Shown here one piece after another: positions 9,226 through 17,967 of a DNA stretch of 32,753 nt. Every line of letters begins with the position of its first letter. Positions within the stretch are counted from its first letter, which is position 1. Position numbers and translations under genes: made by a program. Under the pieces are notes generated by a model. The model worked only from the letters and a program-made list of their open reading frames with translations. It had not been told where the DNA came from and ran no database searches. Source of the DNA: Nostoc sp. LEGE 12450 (GTDB taxonomy: Bacteria > Cyanobacteriota > Cyanobacteriia > Cyanobacteriales > Nostocaceae); contig NZ_JADEXU010000090.1 in the NCBI RefSeq assembly GCF_015206895.1, forward strand, positions 1 through 32,753. Direction: 5' to 3'.

Positions 9226-10011
9226 TTATAGAAGTATGTCAACTTCATCACCGATTTGTAAAATTTTTCCGGCTGAGGATGTAGGCAATTGGGTATTAAC
9301 ACTCAATCTGTAAAAGTGATTAAAAGGCGATGAAGCAACCCAATTAGGCAGAGTTGCTTGCCTCTGGGTTGCAAAGATTTTTTGAAAGCTTGGGTAAGCT
9401 TCCCCTGAGTAAGAATCGCGTGTTGGAACTATACAACGCTGGCATGGATTAACCCCAAAAAAATCTACATCTCCCACTCGAAAGGAGACTAAATCACCTT
9501 GTTCGCTAAATAGCCGATCTTCCCAAAATGCTGGTACACCATCAATCTCAATATTGGCACGCATCCGACGGCGTATTTCATCTACACTTAAACCGGGAAA
9601 CCAAGAAGCTACTTCTGTCAAAGTTGCTGTACTAATTACTGTTGGGCCTGGCGAGCGTGTATCGTCAGGAAAGCCCATTAGAGAGTTTTGCCTTAATGTA
9701 ACAGCAAACTCAAAATAATTACTCAAAGTTGCTTCTAGGGCTTGCCGTTCCTCATCCAGATGAAAAACTTGTTGTGAGTTACCGCCTGGGATTTGTAGCG
9801 AAATAGTTCTATTGAAAAGTGCAAATTGCACCCTTAGTAAATGGATTTTAGCATGACGCTTGCCATTGACAAATTTATCCCGCTCATCAAAAATGGCAAA
9901 CTCGCGGTCATGCTGTAGTGCGCCACTGGCAAGAACTCCAACCTTTTCAACTTCAACACCATCCAGTGATTTAACTGGATACAGTAAAATCTTGGCTAGG
10001 TAAGGCATCAT
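9226..10011 (-). CDS. MOSC domain protein (YcbX-like)
   Basis: This 261-aa protein begins with the MOSC N-terminal beta-barrel signature (AKILLYPVKSLDGVEVE) and continues with a MOSC core containing DEIRRRMRANIEIDG, then FGVNPCQRCIVPTRD. Cys190 is at the position of the cysteine that is thought to act in MOSC proteins. The family handles the molybdenum cofactor: members are C-terminal domains of Moco sulfurases or stand-alone N-hydroxylated-compound reductase partners. The exact substrate cannot be told from sequence. Start is one of two adjacent Met codons (10011 or 10008). It follows the signal peptidase pair on the same strand, separated by an inverted repeat and heptamers, so it may have its own transcript. 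Confidence 0.85.
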   Translation of the reverse strand: MMPYLAKILLYPVKSLDGVEVEKVGVLASGALQHDREFAIFDERDKFVNGKRHAKIHLLRVQFALFNRTISLQIPGGNSQQVFHLDEERQALEATLSNYFEFAVTLRQNSLMGFPDDTRSPGPTVISTATLTEVASWFPGLSVDEIRRRMRANIEIDGVPAFWEDRLFSEQGDLVSFRVGDVDFFGVNPCQRCIVPTRDSYSGEAYPSFQKIFATQRQATLPNWVASSPFNHFYRLSVNTQLPTSSAGKILQIGDEVDILL

Positions 10012-10015
10012 AGTA

Positions 10016-10036
10016 ATTTTAGATTTTAGATTTTAG
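10016..10036. repeat. Three tandem ATTTTAG heptamers
   Basis: Exact heptamer copies at 10016-10022, 10023-10029 and 10030-10036, typical of the short tandem repeats of heterocystous cyanobacteria. The last unit also forms part of the neighbouring inverted repeat. Confidence 0.85.
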
Positions 10037-10067
10037 ATTGGGGACTGCTAAATCACCAATCTAAAAT
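10030..10067. repeat. Inverted repeat between MOSC gene and signal peptidase
   Basis: ATTTTAGATTGG (10030-10041) and its exact reverse complement (10056-10067) flank a 14-base loop, giving a perfect 12-bp stem. It lies just downstream of the second signal peptidase stop (minus strand) and could end or stabilise that transcript. No T-run follows, so it is not a canonical terminator. Confidence 0.7.
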
Positions 10068-10073
10068 TATCCG

Positions 10074-10691
10074 TTATGGAGTTGTTTGGGGATATGGTGG
10101 TACTTTATCTATTCCTCCAACATCATTTAGAGGCCAAAAACGAAGTACAGCTCGTCCAATAATATTTTGGCGAGGGACAACACCCCAACAGCGCCCATCA
10201 TAACTATTGTTACGATTATCACCTAATACTAAGTATGAATCATCTGGTATAGTCTGGGATTTTTCCAAAAAAGGTGGCTGTGGCCCTGATTGGCAAACAT
10301 CAATAACTGTGCTTTTGCCAGAACTGAGATAATTACCTTCTGGCAAGGGTTTGTTGTTAATATAAACCTTGCCATCTCTAATTTGTACTTGTTCTCCAGG
10401 TAAGCCAATTACCCTTTTAATAAAAGCATCGTAATATTGTTCTTTTTGTAGCTCTTTCGTGGGTGAAAATACTACGATATCTCCACGCTGCGGGTCAGCA
10501 AATGTATATTTCAACTTATCGACAATGATTTTGTTTGCCTCCCACTGGTTTGGCGTACCATGCAGAGTGGGTTCCATAGCACCAGAAGGAATCCAGCGAG
10601 CTTCGGTAAAAATAAGGATATATATACCAATAGTCCAGAAGACTAGTATTACAGTACCCTCAACAATGGTCTTACGGCTGATATTGGGCAT
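10074..10691 (-). CDS. Signal peptidase I paralogue lacking the catalytic serine
   Basis: This 205-aa protein has one N-terminal membrane helix (about 8-28) and a type I signal peptidase domain. Compared with the copy at 10797-11450 it differs at 15 of the last 176 residues but has an unrelated first 29 residues. The nucleophile motif reads PSGAMEPTL: Ala38 replaces the catalytic Ser (codon GCT at 10578-10580). The general-base lysine (Lys92, AFIKRVIG), the oxyanion serine (Ser36) and the GDNRNNSYDGR box remain. By family knowledge loss of this serine abolishes cleavage, so it is probably a pseudo-enzyme that might bind or titrate substrates, or a duplicate in decay. The frame is intact over its full length. 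Confidence 0.88.
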   Translation of the reverse strand: MPNISRKTIVEGTVILVFWTIGIYILIFTEARWIPSGAMEPTLHGTPNQWEANKIIVDKLKYTFADPQRGDIVVFSPTKELQKEQYYDAFIKRVIGLPGEQVQIRDGKVYINNKPLPEGNYLSSGKSTVIDVCQSGPQPPFLEKSQTIPDDSYLVLGDNRNNSYDGRCWGVVPRQNIIGRAVLRFWPLNDVGGIDKVPPYPQTTP

Positions 10692-10796
10692 ATCATATTT
10701 TCTTTTACTTTCTTCTGGAAGCTAGCTGATTGCTCAAGCAAAGAATGTAATAGTCCTAAATTCTTCTTGAGCAAAAGCATCAAGCTAAATTATCTG

Positions 10797-11450
10797 TTAT
10801 GGAGTTGCTTGGGGATATGGTGGTACTTTATCTATTCCTCCAACATGATTTAGAGGCCAAAAGCGAACTACAGCCCGTCCAATAATATTCTGGCGAGGGA
10901 CAACACCCCAACAGCGTCCATCATAACTATTGTTACGATTGTCACCTAATACTAAGTATGAATCATCTGGTATAGTCTGGGGTTTTTCTAAAAAAGGTGG
11001 CTGTGGCCCTGATTGGCAAACGTTAATAATTGTACTTTGACCACGAGCGAGATAATTAGTTTCTGGAAGGGGTTTGTTGTTAATATAGACTTTGCCATCT
11101 CTGAGTTGTACTTGTTCTCCAGGTAAGCCAATTACCCTTTTAATAAAAGCATCCTGATATTGTTCTTTTTGTAACTCTTTCGTAGGTGAAAATACTACGA
11201 TATCTCCACGTTGCGGGTCAGCAAATTTATATTTCAACTTATCGACAATGATTTTGTCTGCTTCCCACTGGTTTGGCGTACCATGCAGAGTGGGTTCCAT
11301 TGACCCAGAAGGAATCCAGCGTGCTTCAGCAACAAAGGTACGAATTCCCAGAGCTAGAACAATACTCAATACAATTGTTCTACCTAGCTCTGCGATCCAG
11401 GAATTATCAGGTTGTTGACTAGAGTTGTTATCAGACACTTGATTTTGCAT
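10797..11450 (-). CDS. lepB: Signal peptidase I (active-site intact)
   Basis: This 217-aa protein removes signal peptides from exported proteins at the outer face of the cytoplasmic or thylakoid membrane. One membrane helix (about 24-42) precedes box B, IPSGSMEPTLHG, with nucleophile Ser50. Lys104 in AFIKRVIGLPGE is the general base, and box E reads GDNRNNSYDGRCWG. Length and order match cyanobacterial type I signal peptidases with a single anchor. The near-copy immediately downstream (105 bp gap, same strand) shows a fairly recent tandem duplication, and this copy is evidently the working one. Start is the first ATG; the N-terminal 15 residues are Asn/Gln/Ser-rich and cytoplasmic. Confidence 0.93.
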   Translation of the reverse strand: MQNQVSDNNSSQQPDNSWIAELGRTIVLSIVLALGIRTFVAEARWIPSGSMEPTLHGTPNQWEADKIIVDKLKYKFADPQRGDIVVFSPTKELQKEQYQDAFIKRVIGLPGEQVQLRDGKVYINNKPLPETNYLARGQSTIINVCQSGPQPPFLEKPQTIPDDSYLVLGDNRNNSYDGRCWGVVPRQNIIGRAVVRFWPLNHVGGIDKVPPYPQATP

Positions 11451-11721
11451 GAAATTACTTAACTGAAGGAAAGATGTAGGTAATTAACTCGCCTAGTGAG
11501 ACTTTATCTGTTAATCTTAACGGGAAAATTTTAATTTCCTGGTTATGTTCGCATCTTGACTACCAATTTTAGATTATTGATAAAGGGGGTTCTTCATAGA
11601 TTAAAAATAAACTTTTTTTTAACGGTCAGCAAAAAAAATTAACACTCAGAGCGCGACTAAGTTTAACCTAAAAGCATAGTTATCTGTAATATATAGCTCC
11701 CTGCCTAAAAAAGTTAGCCTT

Positions 11722-13041
11722 ATGTCATCTCCACAAATTTTACTGATCCGTCGCGCTCGCATAGTCCTACCCAATGGTGAAATGATGATTGGGGATGTGT
11801 TGACCCGCGATCGCCAAATAGTCGAAGTTGCGCCAGAAATCTCCCAAACAGCAGTAGTCACTGAAATTGACGCAGAAGGGTTAACTTTGTTGCCGGGAGT
11901 GATTGATCCGCAGGTACATTTCCGGGAACCTGGACTAGAACACAAGGAAGATTTATTCACTGCCAGTTGTGCCTGCGCTAAAGGTGGAGTCACTTCTTTT
12001 TTAGAAATGCCTAATACGCGCCCCCTAACAACGACACAGCAAGCTTTAGACGACAAGCTAGAACGGGCCTCACAAAAGTCCTTGGTTAATTATGGCTTTT
12101 TTATTGGGGCAACAGCAGAGAATCTTCCAGACTTGCTTTTGGCCAAGCCTACACCGGGAATTAAGATTTTCATGGGGTCGATGCACGGTCAGTTGCTAGT
12201 TGATGGTGAAACAGCACTGGAGACGATATTTGCTAAAGGCGATCGCTTGATTGCTGTTCATGCCGAAGACCAAGCTAGAATCAACCAGCGCCGCCAAGAA
12301 TTTGCCAACATTCACGATCCAGCCGTTCACTCGCAAATTCAAGATAATCAAGCGGCTTTGTTGGCAACCCAACTGGCATTAAAACTTTCCCAAAAATATC
12401 ACCGTCGTCTGCATATTCTCCACATGTCAACAGCCGAAGAAGCAGATTTGCTGCGTCAGGAGAAACCTAGTTGGGTGACAGCAGAGGTAACGCCACAGCA
12501 TTTGGTGTTGAACACCAGTGCTTATGAAAAGATTGGTACTTTAGCACAGATGAATCCACCTTTGCGATCGCCCCACGATAACGAAGTCCTTTGGCAAGCT
12601 TTACGCGATGGCGTGATTGATTTCATCGCTACAGATCACGCACCCCACACCTTAGAAGAAAAAGCTCAAGAATACCCCAATAGTCCTTCAGGAATGCCTG
12701 GGGTGGAAACTTCCCTAGCTTTGATGTTAACTGCGGCGATGGAGGGAAAGTGTACTGTTTCCCAAGTTGTCAACTGGATGTCTAAGAATGTAGCTGTGGC
12801 TTATGGTATTCCCAATAAAGGAGCGATCGCACCTGGTTATGATGCTGATTTGGTGCTTGTAGATTTAAACACATACCGTCCAGTTCGGCGCGAGGAACTT
12901 TTAACCAAATGCCATTGGAGTCCATTTGAAGGCTGGAACCTCACCGGCTGGGCTACAACAACCATTGTCGGCGGTGAAATAGTTTATGACAAAGGCCAGG
13001 TAAATACTCAAGTCCGGGGTCAAGCTTTAACTTTCTTGTAG
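11722..13041 (+). CDS. pyrC: Dihydroorotase
   Basis: This 439-aa amidohydrolase closes N-carbamoyl-aspartate to dihydroorotate in pyrimidine synthesis (cytosolic). Visible are the metal motif IDPQVHFREPG (about 61-71), Lys148 in PGIKIFMGS (the lysine normally carboxylated to bridge the metals), His180 in IAVHAED, His234 in LHMSTAEE and Asp305 in IATDHAPHT. The first histidine of the usual HxH is Gln64 here. Similar QVHFRE forms occur in other bacterial dihydroorotases, so activity is still expected, but possibly with altered metal site use. The C-terminal strand (GQVNTQVRGQALTF) is intact. It is a solitary gene, divergent from the signal peptidase pair and followed by a structured spacer. Confidence 0.92.
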   Translation: MSSPQILLIRRARIVLPNGEMMIGDVLTRDRQIVEVAPEISQTAVVTEIDAEGLTLLPGVIDPQVHFREPGLEHKEDLFTASCACAKGGVTSFLEMPNTRPLTTTQQALDDKLERASQKSLVNYGFFIGATAENLPDLLLAKPTPGIKIFMGSMHGQLLVDGETALETIFAKGDRLIAVHAEDQARINQRRQEFANIHDPAVHSQIQDNQAALLATQLALKLSQKYHRRLHILHMSTAEEADLLRQEKPSWVTAEVTPQHLVLNTSAYEKIGTLAQMNPPLRSPHDNEVLWQALRDGVIDFIATDHAPHTLEEKAQEYPNSPSGMPGVETSLALMLTAAMEGKCTVSQVVNWMSKNVAVAYGIPNKGAIAPGYDADLVLVDLNTYRPVRREELLTKCHWSPFEGWNLTGWATTTIVGGEIVYDKGQVNTQVRGQALTFL

Positions 13042-13563
13042 CAAATATTTATTTAAGCTTACGTAGTAGACGGATAATTATACATCGAAGCCATACTTGA
13101 ACAGGCAAGATTTTCATCTATCCATAGTTAAGACTAGACTAAAGCGGTTTGGTTAAAGCTAAAAGATGAAAATCTTTGTTTTTGCTTCTTTACCCTTTTA
13201 ACCAAAGGGTATTGACTTGTTGCTGTATCAGAAATTGCAACATAAAACTCTAAATTTATTTATAAGTGTTTGAAGTCAAATCTTCAATAACTGCCTCCTT
13301 ACGGCTATAAGATTATCTATTTAATCTTCGTTTTCCCTGTTTGGTGTACCTTATTTAACGAGATATTGTGCGTACCTTTATGGGAAAGCAAGATATACAT
13401 AGTGTCTCATAGTGAAGGCGGTTCGTTAAATCTTAGAGCTGGATAGCAGTAAACAAAATGAAACTGAATTGCGACCAATCTCATAATATATGACCTTCAT
13501 CCAGGTCATGTATTTACCAGAGACTATGCCCAAAAAGATAACCGTAGAAATAATCAAGGAGAA
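13042..13563. other. Intergenic region with overlapping inverted repeats
   Basis: About 520 bases between pyrC and the patatin gene. The first part holds the interlocking inverted repeats described separately (13107-13210). A short dyad, ATGACCT-N6-AGGTCAT, lies at 13490-13509 shortly before the patatin gene and could be an operator or small hairpin. No coding sequence was recognised. Confidence 0.5.
13107..13210 (+). terminator. Structured 3' region of pyrC (probable terminator)
   Basis: A perfect 13-bp pair, AAGATTTTCATCT (13107-13119) with 13164-13176, is followed by TGTTTTTG. A second 10-bp pair interlocks with it (TTTGGTTAAA 13148-13157 with 13197-13206). A local hairpin, ACCCTTT-TAACC-AAAGGGT (13192-13210), overlaps the second pair. 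The location 66-170 bases after the pyrC stop fits transcript termination. The overlapping arms would allow alternative folds. Confidence 0.5.
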
Positions 13564-13572
13564 TTGCTATCT

Positions 13573-14748
13573 ATGTCCTTCAAAATTTTAGCTTTAGATG
13601 GTGGCGGTATTCGGGGAGTTATTGCAGCCCGAATTCTTAAACAAGTAGAACAAGAAATTAGAAATCAGGGTAAAGGGAACTTCTTACACGAATACTTTGA
13701 CCTCATTGCTGGCACTTCTACTGGTTCAATATTGACAGGGGGGATTGCTGTAGGAAAGACAAGTGATGAACTTATTAAACTGTATAGAGATAGAGGTAAA
13801 GATATCTTTCCGCCGAATAGAAAAGAACTCTATAAAAACTTACCGTCAATCATAAAATCAATTCTTGATGTATTTTCAACATCTAAATATTCTCATGATG
13901 GAATTATTAGTGTCCTCAAAGATTCTTATAAATACACAAGAATAAAAGATATTGAAAAACCTATTATCTTGATTCTGGCTTACGATACGCTATATCGTAA
14001 TACAACCTTTTTTACAAACTGTCATCCCGATCTAGGAGATAGATGGTACGATGACTGTTGTTTATGGGAGATATGTACCGCTTCTGCCTCAGCACCTACT
14101 TTTTTCCCGCCATATAAATTAGAACCTAGAGATAAAGAAAAATTTGGTGATTGGGAATTTCCACACATTGATGGAGGAGTTTCTGCTAACAATCCCTGTC
14201 TCGCAGCTTTGAGTTTAGCTATGAGGGTCAGTCAGTCTTCAGTATCTCCAGAAATCAAGCAAAAATATAAACTAAATAATTTACGATTGGAGGATATTTC
14301 TATCCTTTCTATTGGCACAGGCCAAACTGGTGAACCATATCAATATAAGCAAATAAGTAAATGGAAAGGCTTAGACTGGGTACAAAATTTGACTAATATA
14401 TTTATGGAACCTACATCTGAGATTGATAGCACAATTTGCCGGCAAATCATGGGTGGATACGAGTCTAAACGTTACTTGCGTCTTCAGTTTGAATTAAATG
14501 AGACATTTAAACCCAAGCCAAAAGAAACTTATAAAGATCCTCGTATTGTATTACATCCAGAAGATCGAAAAAACCGATTTACAGGTAAAAAAGTTACTCA
14601 AGAAATAGATAATAGTAGTCCAGAGATTATTCAGCAGTTAATAGATACTACCTCGGCATTCATCGATCAAGGTCTTACGTACTATACCAGAGATGACTCT
14701 GGCTTACCGATAAAAAAGGCGATCGCTTCTTTCATTAGAGAAAACTAG
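13573..14748 (+). CDS. Patatin-like phospholipase
   Basis: This 391-aa protein starts at ATG 13573. AAGGAG at 13556-13561 is spaced 11 bases from this ATG but only 2 from the upstream TTG (13564), so the ATG is preferred. The oxyanion loop is DGGGIRG (residues 9-15), the nucleophile elbow is GTSTG with Ser49, and the dyad Asp200 lies in HIDGGVSANNP. These are the complete patatin Ser-Asp catalytic features, so hydrolysis of membrane lipid acyl esters is expected. No signal peptide or membrane segment is seen. Patatin effectors occur in CBASS antiphage systems, but no nucleotidyltransferase gene flanks it, so a defence role is not supported. The gene is AT-rich, stands alone and is closed by a large inverted repeat. 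Confidence 0.88.
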   Translation: MSFKILALDGGGIRGVIAARILKQVEQEIRNQGKGNFLHEYFDLIAGTSTGSILTGGIAVGKTSDELIKLYRDRGKDIFPPNRKELYKNLPSIIKSILDVFSTSKYSHDGIISVLKDSYKYTRIKDIEKPIILILAYDTLYRNTTFFTNCHPDLGDRWYDDCCLWEICTASASAPTFFPPYKLEPRDKEKFGDWEFPHIDGGVSANNPCLAALSLAMRVSQSSVSPEIKQKYKLNNLRLEDISILSIGTGQTGEPYQYKQISKWKGLDWVQNLTNIFMEPTSEIDSTICRQIMGGYESKRYLRLQFELNETFKPKPKETYKDPRIVLHPEDRKNRFTGKKVTQEIDNSSPEIIQQLIDTTSAFIDQGLTYYTRDDSGLPIKKAIASFIREN

Positions 14749-15396
14749 TGCATCCACGTAGATATATTAATGTCAACTAATACAAGATAAAATATCTCGT
14801 ATTTCTACGATAATTATGTAAAAATACGAGATATTTTATTTAAACCTGCTAACAGTGATAATTACAGATGTCAATAAAAGAATTTATTGGTATTTACAAT
14901 TACTTAAATTAATTTTTTTACTATTATATAAATCAGTATTATTGTGTATATATTGTGACTTTAATTCGGGTATATTGAGTTTAAGGAAGAGTTAGATAAC
15001 TTCTAGATAGCTTGATGTTGTTTAACTTTTTTCTACTAGCTTTGACTGCTAAATAATCCAGATTTGTTCTTTTAATGAGAGTAGAGAACCAATCAGGCTA
15101 AATCAAGCTGACTAGGTGCTGTAAAAACTCTCATTTAACCCAACAACAGTTTACCTTTTCTTAATTCATACACTATCTAAATCAGTTTTTTAACTGATTA
15201 TTGCAGCAATAAAGCTGCTGTTACAAAATTTTTTCACTTATTTTGGATTGAGATAAAAATGTTAGTGATTTACAGTGGTGAGCGTGGTAGTGGCAGATAG
15301 AAGGAGTGTAAAGTTCTCCCTCAACTATTAGCAAAAATTTTTTAGTGTTGCGATCTAAAAAAGTGGAATTTCTTGTACTTCGGTCGGGATATGAGC
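14749..15396. other. Intergenic region with several hairpins
   Basis: About 650 AT-rich bases between convergent patatin and tsaE genes. Besides the inverted repeat at 14787-14839, it holds AATCAGTT-TTTT-AACTGATT (15180-15199) closely followed by GCAGC-N6-GCTGC (15203-15218) and a T-run near 15229-15234. AATGAGAGT near 15073 also recurs inverted near 15126. No protein or known RNA gene was recognised; the clustered hairpins could mark terminators or a small RNA. Confidence 0.45.
14787..14839 (+). terminator. Perfect 18-bp inverted repeat after the patatin gene
   Basis: ATAAAATATCTCGTATTT (14787-14804) pairs exactly with 14822-14839 around a 17-base loop. It begins 39 bases after the patatin stop. 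AT-rich arms with flanking T-rich sequence fit a terminator, perhaps bidirectional. A palindromic mobile-element relic is an alternative. Confidence 0.5.
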
Positions 15397-15888
15397 TTAG
15401 ATAGCAGTAATGGCTTCACTAAGGGCACAATTGAATGGTATAAGTTCGACTTGACGAGTACCCCCATCCCCATAGGTCAAACTCACACTTAGATAACTAT
15501 CTGGTTTGTAGGGCAATCGTTCTGCCCATTCAACTGCCACAATTCCTGGTATGACCTCAATACCTTCCCAATAACTTTCTAAATTTAGGGCTGTAACTTC
15601 TTGTGGTTCTAAGCGATATAAATCTAGATGGTAAAGGGGAAGCCGTCCTTCTATGTACTCATTAATCAAGGTGAAAGTGGGACTGACAATAGATTCAGCG
15701 ATTCCCAAACCCTTACCAATACCTTGAACTAAGGTAGTTTTACCAGCGCCTAAATCACCTTCTAGTAAAATTACACTGCCAGCAGTCAGGGATTGACCGA
15801 GAGTAATACCTAAGTGTAGCGTCGCCTCTGTATCTGCAAGAAAAATTTTCATAACCGAGTCAAGACGTGATATTTCTCCTTTTTCCAT
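15397..15888 (-). CDS. tsaE: tRNA threonylcarbamoyladenosine biosynthesis ATPase
   Basis: TsaE is the P-loop ATPase that works with TsaD/TsaB to place t6A on ANN-decoding tRNAs. Seen here are the Walker A motif GDLGAGKTT (about 44-52), SPTFTLINEY, LYHLDLYRL and VAVEWAERLP, all family signatures. The frame opens at ATG 15888 with AGAGG just upstream, giving 163 residues and a 29-base overlap with yvcK. An internal ATG at 15852 (MKIFLADTEATLHLG) would give a protein of 151 residues, the usual family start and length, with a 7-base gap. The start is therefore unresolved. It is co-directional with yvcK and probably cotranscribed. The enzyme acts in the cytosol. Confidence 0.9.
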   Translation of the reverse strand: MEKGEISRLDSVMKIFLADTEATLHLGITLGQSLTAGSVILLEGDLGAGKTTLVQGIGKGLGIAESIVSPTFTLINEYIEGRLPLYHLDLYRLEPQEVTALNLESYWEGIEVIPGIVAVEWAERLPYKPDSYLSVSLTYGDGGTRQVELIPFNCALSEAITAI

Positions 15889-17248
15889 AATGACCTCTAC
15901 CGTACCACCGCAACAATACTTGTGCTAGTTTCTGCGGATTGTGACGGACAAAACCCGTTTCATCTTCATATAAAACGTTCGCTGCAACAATCCTTCGCCC
16001 TAGCAGAGTTACAGCTTCTCTATCTAGGAAAACAGGATGGGAGTTTTGTTCGGCGTAGCGGGTGAGCGATTGCTCTGAGGGAGATTTTTTGTGGATTAGC
16101 ACAGCATCAAATAGCCGTCTTTCCCCACAAGCAGCATCAATAGCTCTAATGTGATCTGCAACAGTGTAGCCTTCAGTTTCTCCCGGCTGAGTCATGATAT
16201 TGCAGATATAAATACGGGGGGCATCTGTTTGAGCGATCGCATCGGCAATTTCTGGTACTAATAAATTAGGAATGAGACTTGTATAAAGACTACCTGGCCC
16301 AATAATGATGTAATCAGCTTCTTTAATTGCCTTAATAGCTGCTGGCACTGCCGGAGGATTATCAGGAATACAGCCAATTTTGACAATTTTCCCTCCAGCT
16401 TTGGGAATGCTAGACTCGCCCTCAATGCGACGACCATCGGTTAATTCTGCCCAGAGGCGAACATCACTGAGAGTTGCCGGTAGTACTTGTCCCCGTACCG
16501 CTAGCACCTTAGAACTGGCTGCAACTGCTTGTTCTAAATCTCCAGTAATATCACTCATTGCCGTTAAAAACAAATTACCAAAACTGTGACCAGTTAACCC
16601 ATCTCCAGCCCGAAAACGGTATTGAAACAATTCTGTTAATAACTTTTCTTCATCTGCTAGTGCAGCCAAACAATTGCGAATATCCCCTGGTGGTAACACT
16701 CCAAATTCTTGACGCAACCGCCCAGAAGATCCACCATCATCGGCGACAGTGACAATAGCAGTAATATTAGCGCTGTAGGTTTTTAGTCCCCTCAACAACG
16801 TAGAAAGCCCCGTACCACCACCAATTACTACTATTTTCGGGCCTCGGTACAGTCGATGATGTGCCAGCAAGACATCGATGAGTTCTTCTCCGCCTTCTGC
16901 CCTTAATACCTTAGTAATTGAGCCGACAGTACGAGTTTGTCCCCAAAGCACTAACAGCAATCCCCCAAGTAGCACCAAAGGCCCACTGATATAGTTGGGT
17001 AAGATGTTGGTGATTACTCCAAGGAAACCCCTAAACAACTCGATCATCCAAAAAATTGGGGTCAGCTTAACCCAAATAGCTAACCCCAAACTCGCCAGGA
17101 GTACACCCCCAATACTTATCAACAACCAACGTTTTACCGATAGTCCAGGGGATAACCATTTGAACCACTGGTTAACCCGATAGGAAGTTCGAGAACGCGA
17201 CTGCTTTTGCAGGGCGTTGAGGGCTTGTCTGAGAAAACCAATTGACAT
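15860..17248 (-). CDS. yvcK: YvcK/CofD-like protein with membrane anchor
   Basis: This 462-aa protein has two hydrophobic segments in its first 110 residues (about 40-64 and 90-105). A Rossmann-like YvcK domain follows: VIGGGTGLSTLLRGLK, VTVADDGGSSGRLRQEFG, PPGDIRNCLAAL, GHSFGNLFL. The family (YvcK in Bacillus, YbhK in E. coli) binds UDP-sugars and affects cell shape, wall metabolism and growth on gluconeogenic carbon; it resembles CofD but makes no F420. The N-terminal membrane part is a common cyanobacterial extension. It lies upstream of tsaE with end overlap and is divergent from ruvC. The role in this organism is inferred only from the family. Confidence 0.88.
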   Translation of the reverse strand: MSIGFLRQALNALQKQSRSRTSYRVNQWFKWLSPGLSVKRWLLISIGGVLLASLGLAIWVKLTPIFWMIELFRGFLGVITNILPNYISGPLVLLGGLLLVLWGQTRTVGSITKVLRAEGGEELIDVLLAHHRLYRGPKIVVIGGGTGLSTLLRGLKTYSANITAIVTVADDGGSSGRLRQEFGVLPPGDIRNCLAALADEEKLLTELFQYRFRAGDGLTGHSFGNLFLTAMSDITGDLEQAVAASSKVLAVRGQVLPATLSDVRLWAELTDGRRIEGESSIPKAGGKIVKIGCIPDNPPAVPAAIKAIKEADYIIIGPGSLYTSLIPNLLVPEIADAIAQTDAPRIYICNIMTQPGETEGYTVADHIRAIDAACGERRLFDAVLIHKKSPSEQSLTRYAEQNSHPVFLDREAVTLLGRRIVAANVLYEDETGFVRHNPQKLAQVLLRWYGRGHYGKRRNITS

Positions 17249-17422
17249 ACCTGATTTACAGCAGTGCTACAAACAATAATTAACAGAAAATGTACACCAC
17301 TTGGTTTTTAACACTAGGCGTGAAACTATTATATTTGTCAATTCCATTAGACTAAGAGCGAGTGGTCAAGATTGCCAGTATTCCTAGTTAAACAATACCC
17401 TGGTTTAGTAAAAGTGAATTGA

Positions 17423-17914
17423 ATGGAAAAACGAATTTTAGGATTAGATCCAGGACTGGCAACTTTAGGGTTTGGGGTAATTACCTGCACACAAATTGCC
17501 AACAAGGTGCCAGAAACTACAGTCAATATGCTGGATTTTGGGGTAATTAAAACGTCAGCAGATGTAGAAATGGGACTGAGGCTATGTACCTTGTTTGATG
17601 ATTTACACACCGTAATGGAGGAATTTCAACCAGATTTGGTTGCGATCGAGAAACTATTCTTCTATCGGATGTCAAGTACAATTTTGGTTGCACAGGCGCG
17701 GGGTGTATTAATTTTGGTGTTAGGCCAGCGTCGTCTTCCTTATGTAGAGTTTACTCCGGCTCAAATTAAGCAAGCTTTAACGGGATATGGCAATGCAGAT
17801 AAGTTAGATGTGCAAGAGGCGGTAGCACGGGAGTTAGATTTAGATGAAATTCCCAAGCCAGATGATGCTGCTGATGCTTTGGCGGTGGCTTTGACGGCTT
17901 CGTATCAGTTGTAA
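17423..17914 (+). CDS. ruvC: Holliday junction endonuclease RuvC
   Basis: This 163-aa protein resolves Holliday junctions with RuvAB. The acidic metal-binding residues are visible: Asp9 in ILGLDPGLATLGFG, Glu76 in VAIEKLFF, and Asp148/Asp151 in PDDAADALAVAL. Length matches the family. The first ATG follows a short AT-rich leader, with TGAATTGA just upstream and no strong ribosome-binding site. It is divergent from yvcK with about 175 bases between them, enough for two promoters. Confidence 0.95.
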   Translation: MEKRILGLDPGLATLGFGVITCTQIANKVPETTVNMLDFGVIKTSADVEMGLRLCTLFDDLHTVMEEFQPDLVAIEKLFFYRMSSTILVAQARGVLILVLGQRRLPYVEFTPAQIKQALTGYGNADKLDVQEAVARELDLDEIPKPDDAADALAVALTASYQL

Positions 17915-17967
17915 GTGTGTACGCAAACAATAAACTTTTTTACTAACTCGTCAAGTCCTTTACAAAT

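Noticed and set aside
9226..10011. MOSC protein as part of a molybdenum-enzyme operon
   Set aside because: No molybdoenzyme or cofactor genes lie nearby; the signal peptidase neighbours give no functional link.
13573..14748. Patatin gene as an antiphage CBASS effector (CapV-like)
   Set aside because: No CD-NTase or accessory Cap gene flanks it; neighbours are pyrC and tsaE, so a defence claim is not supported.
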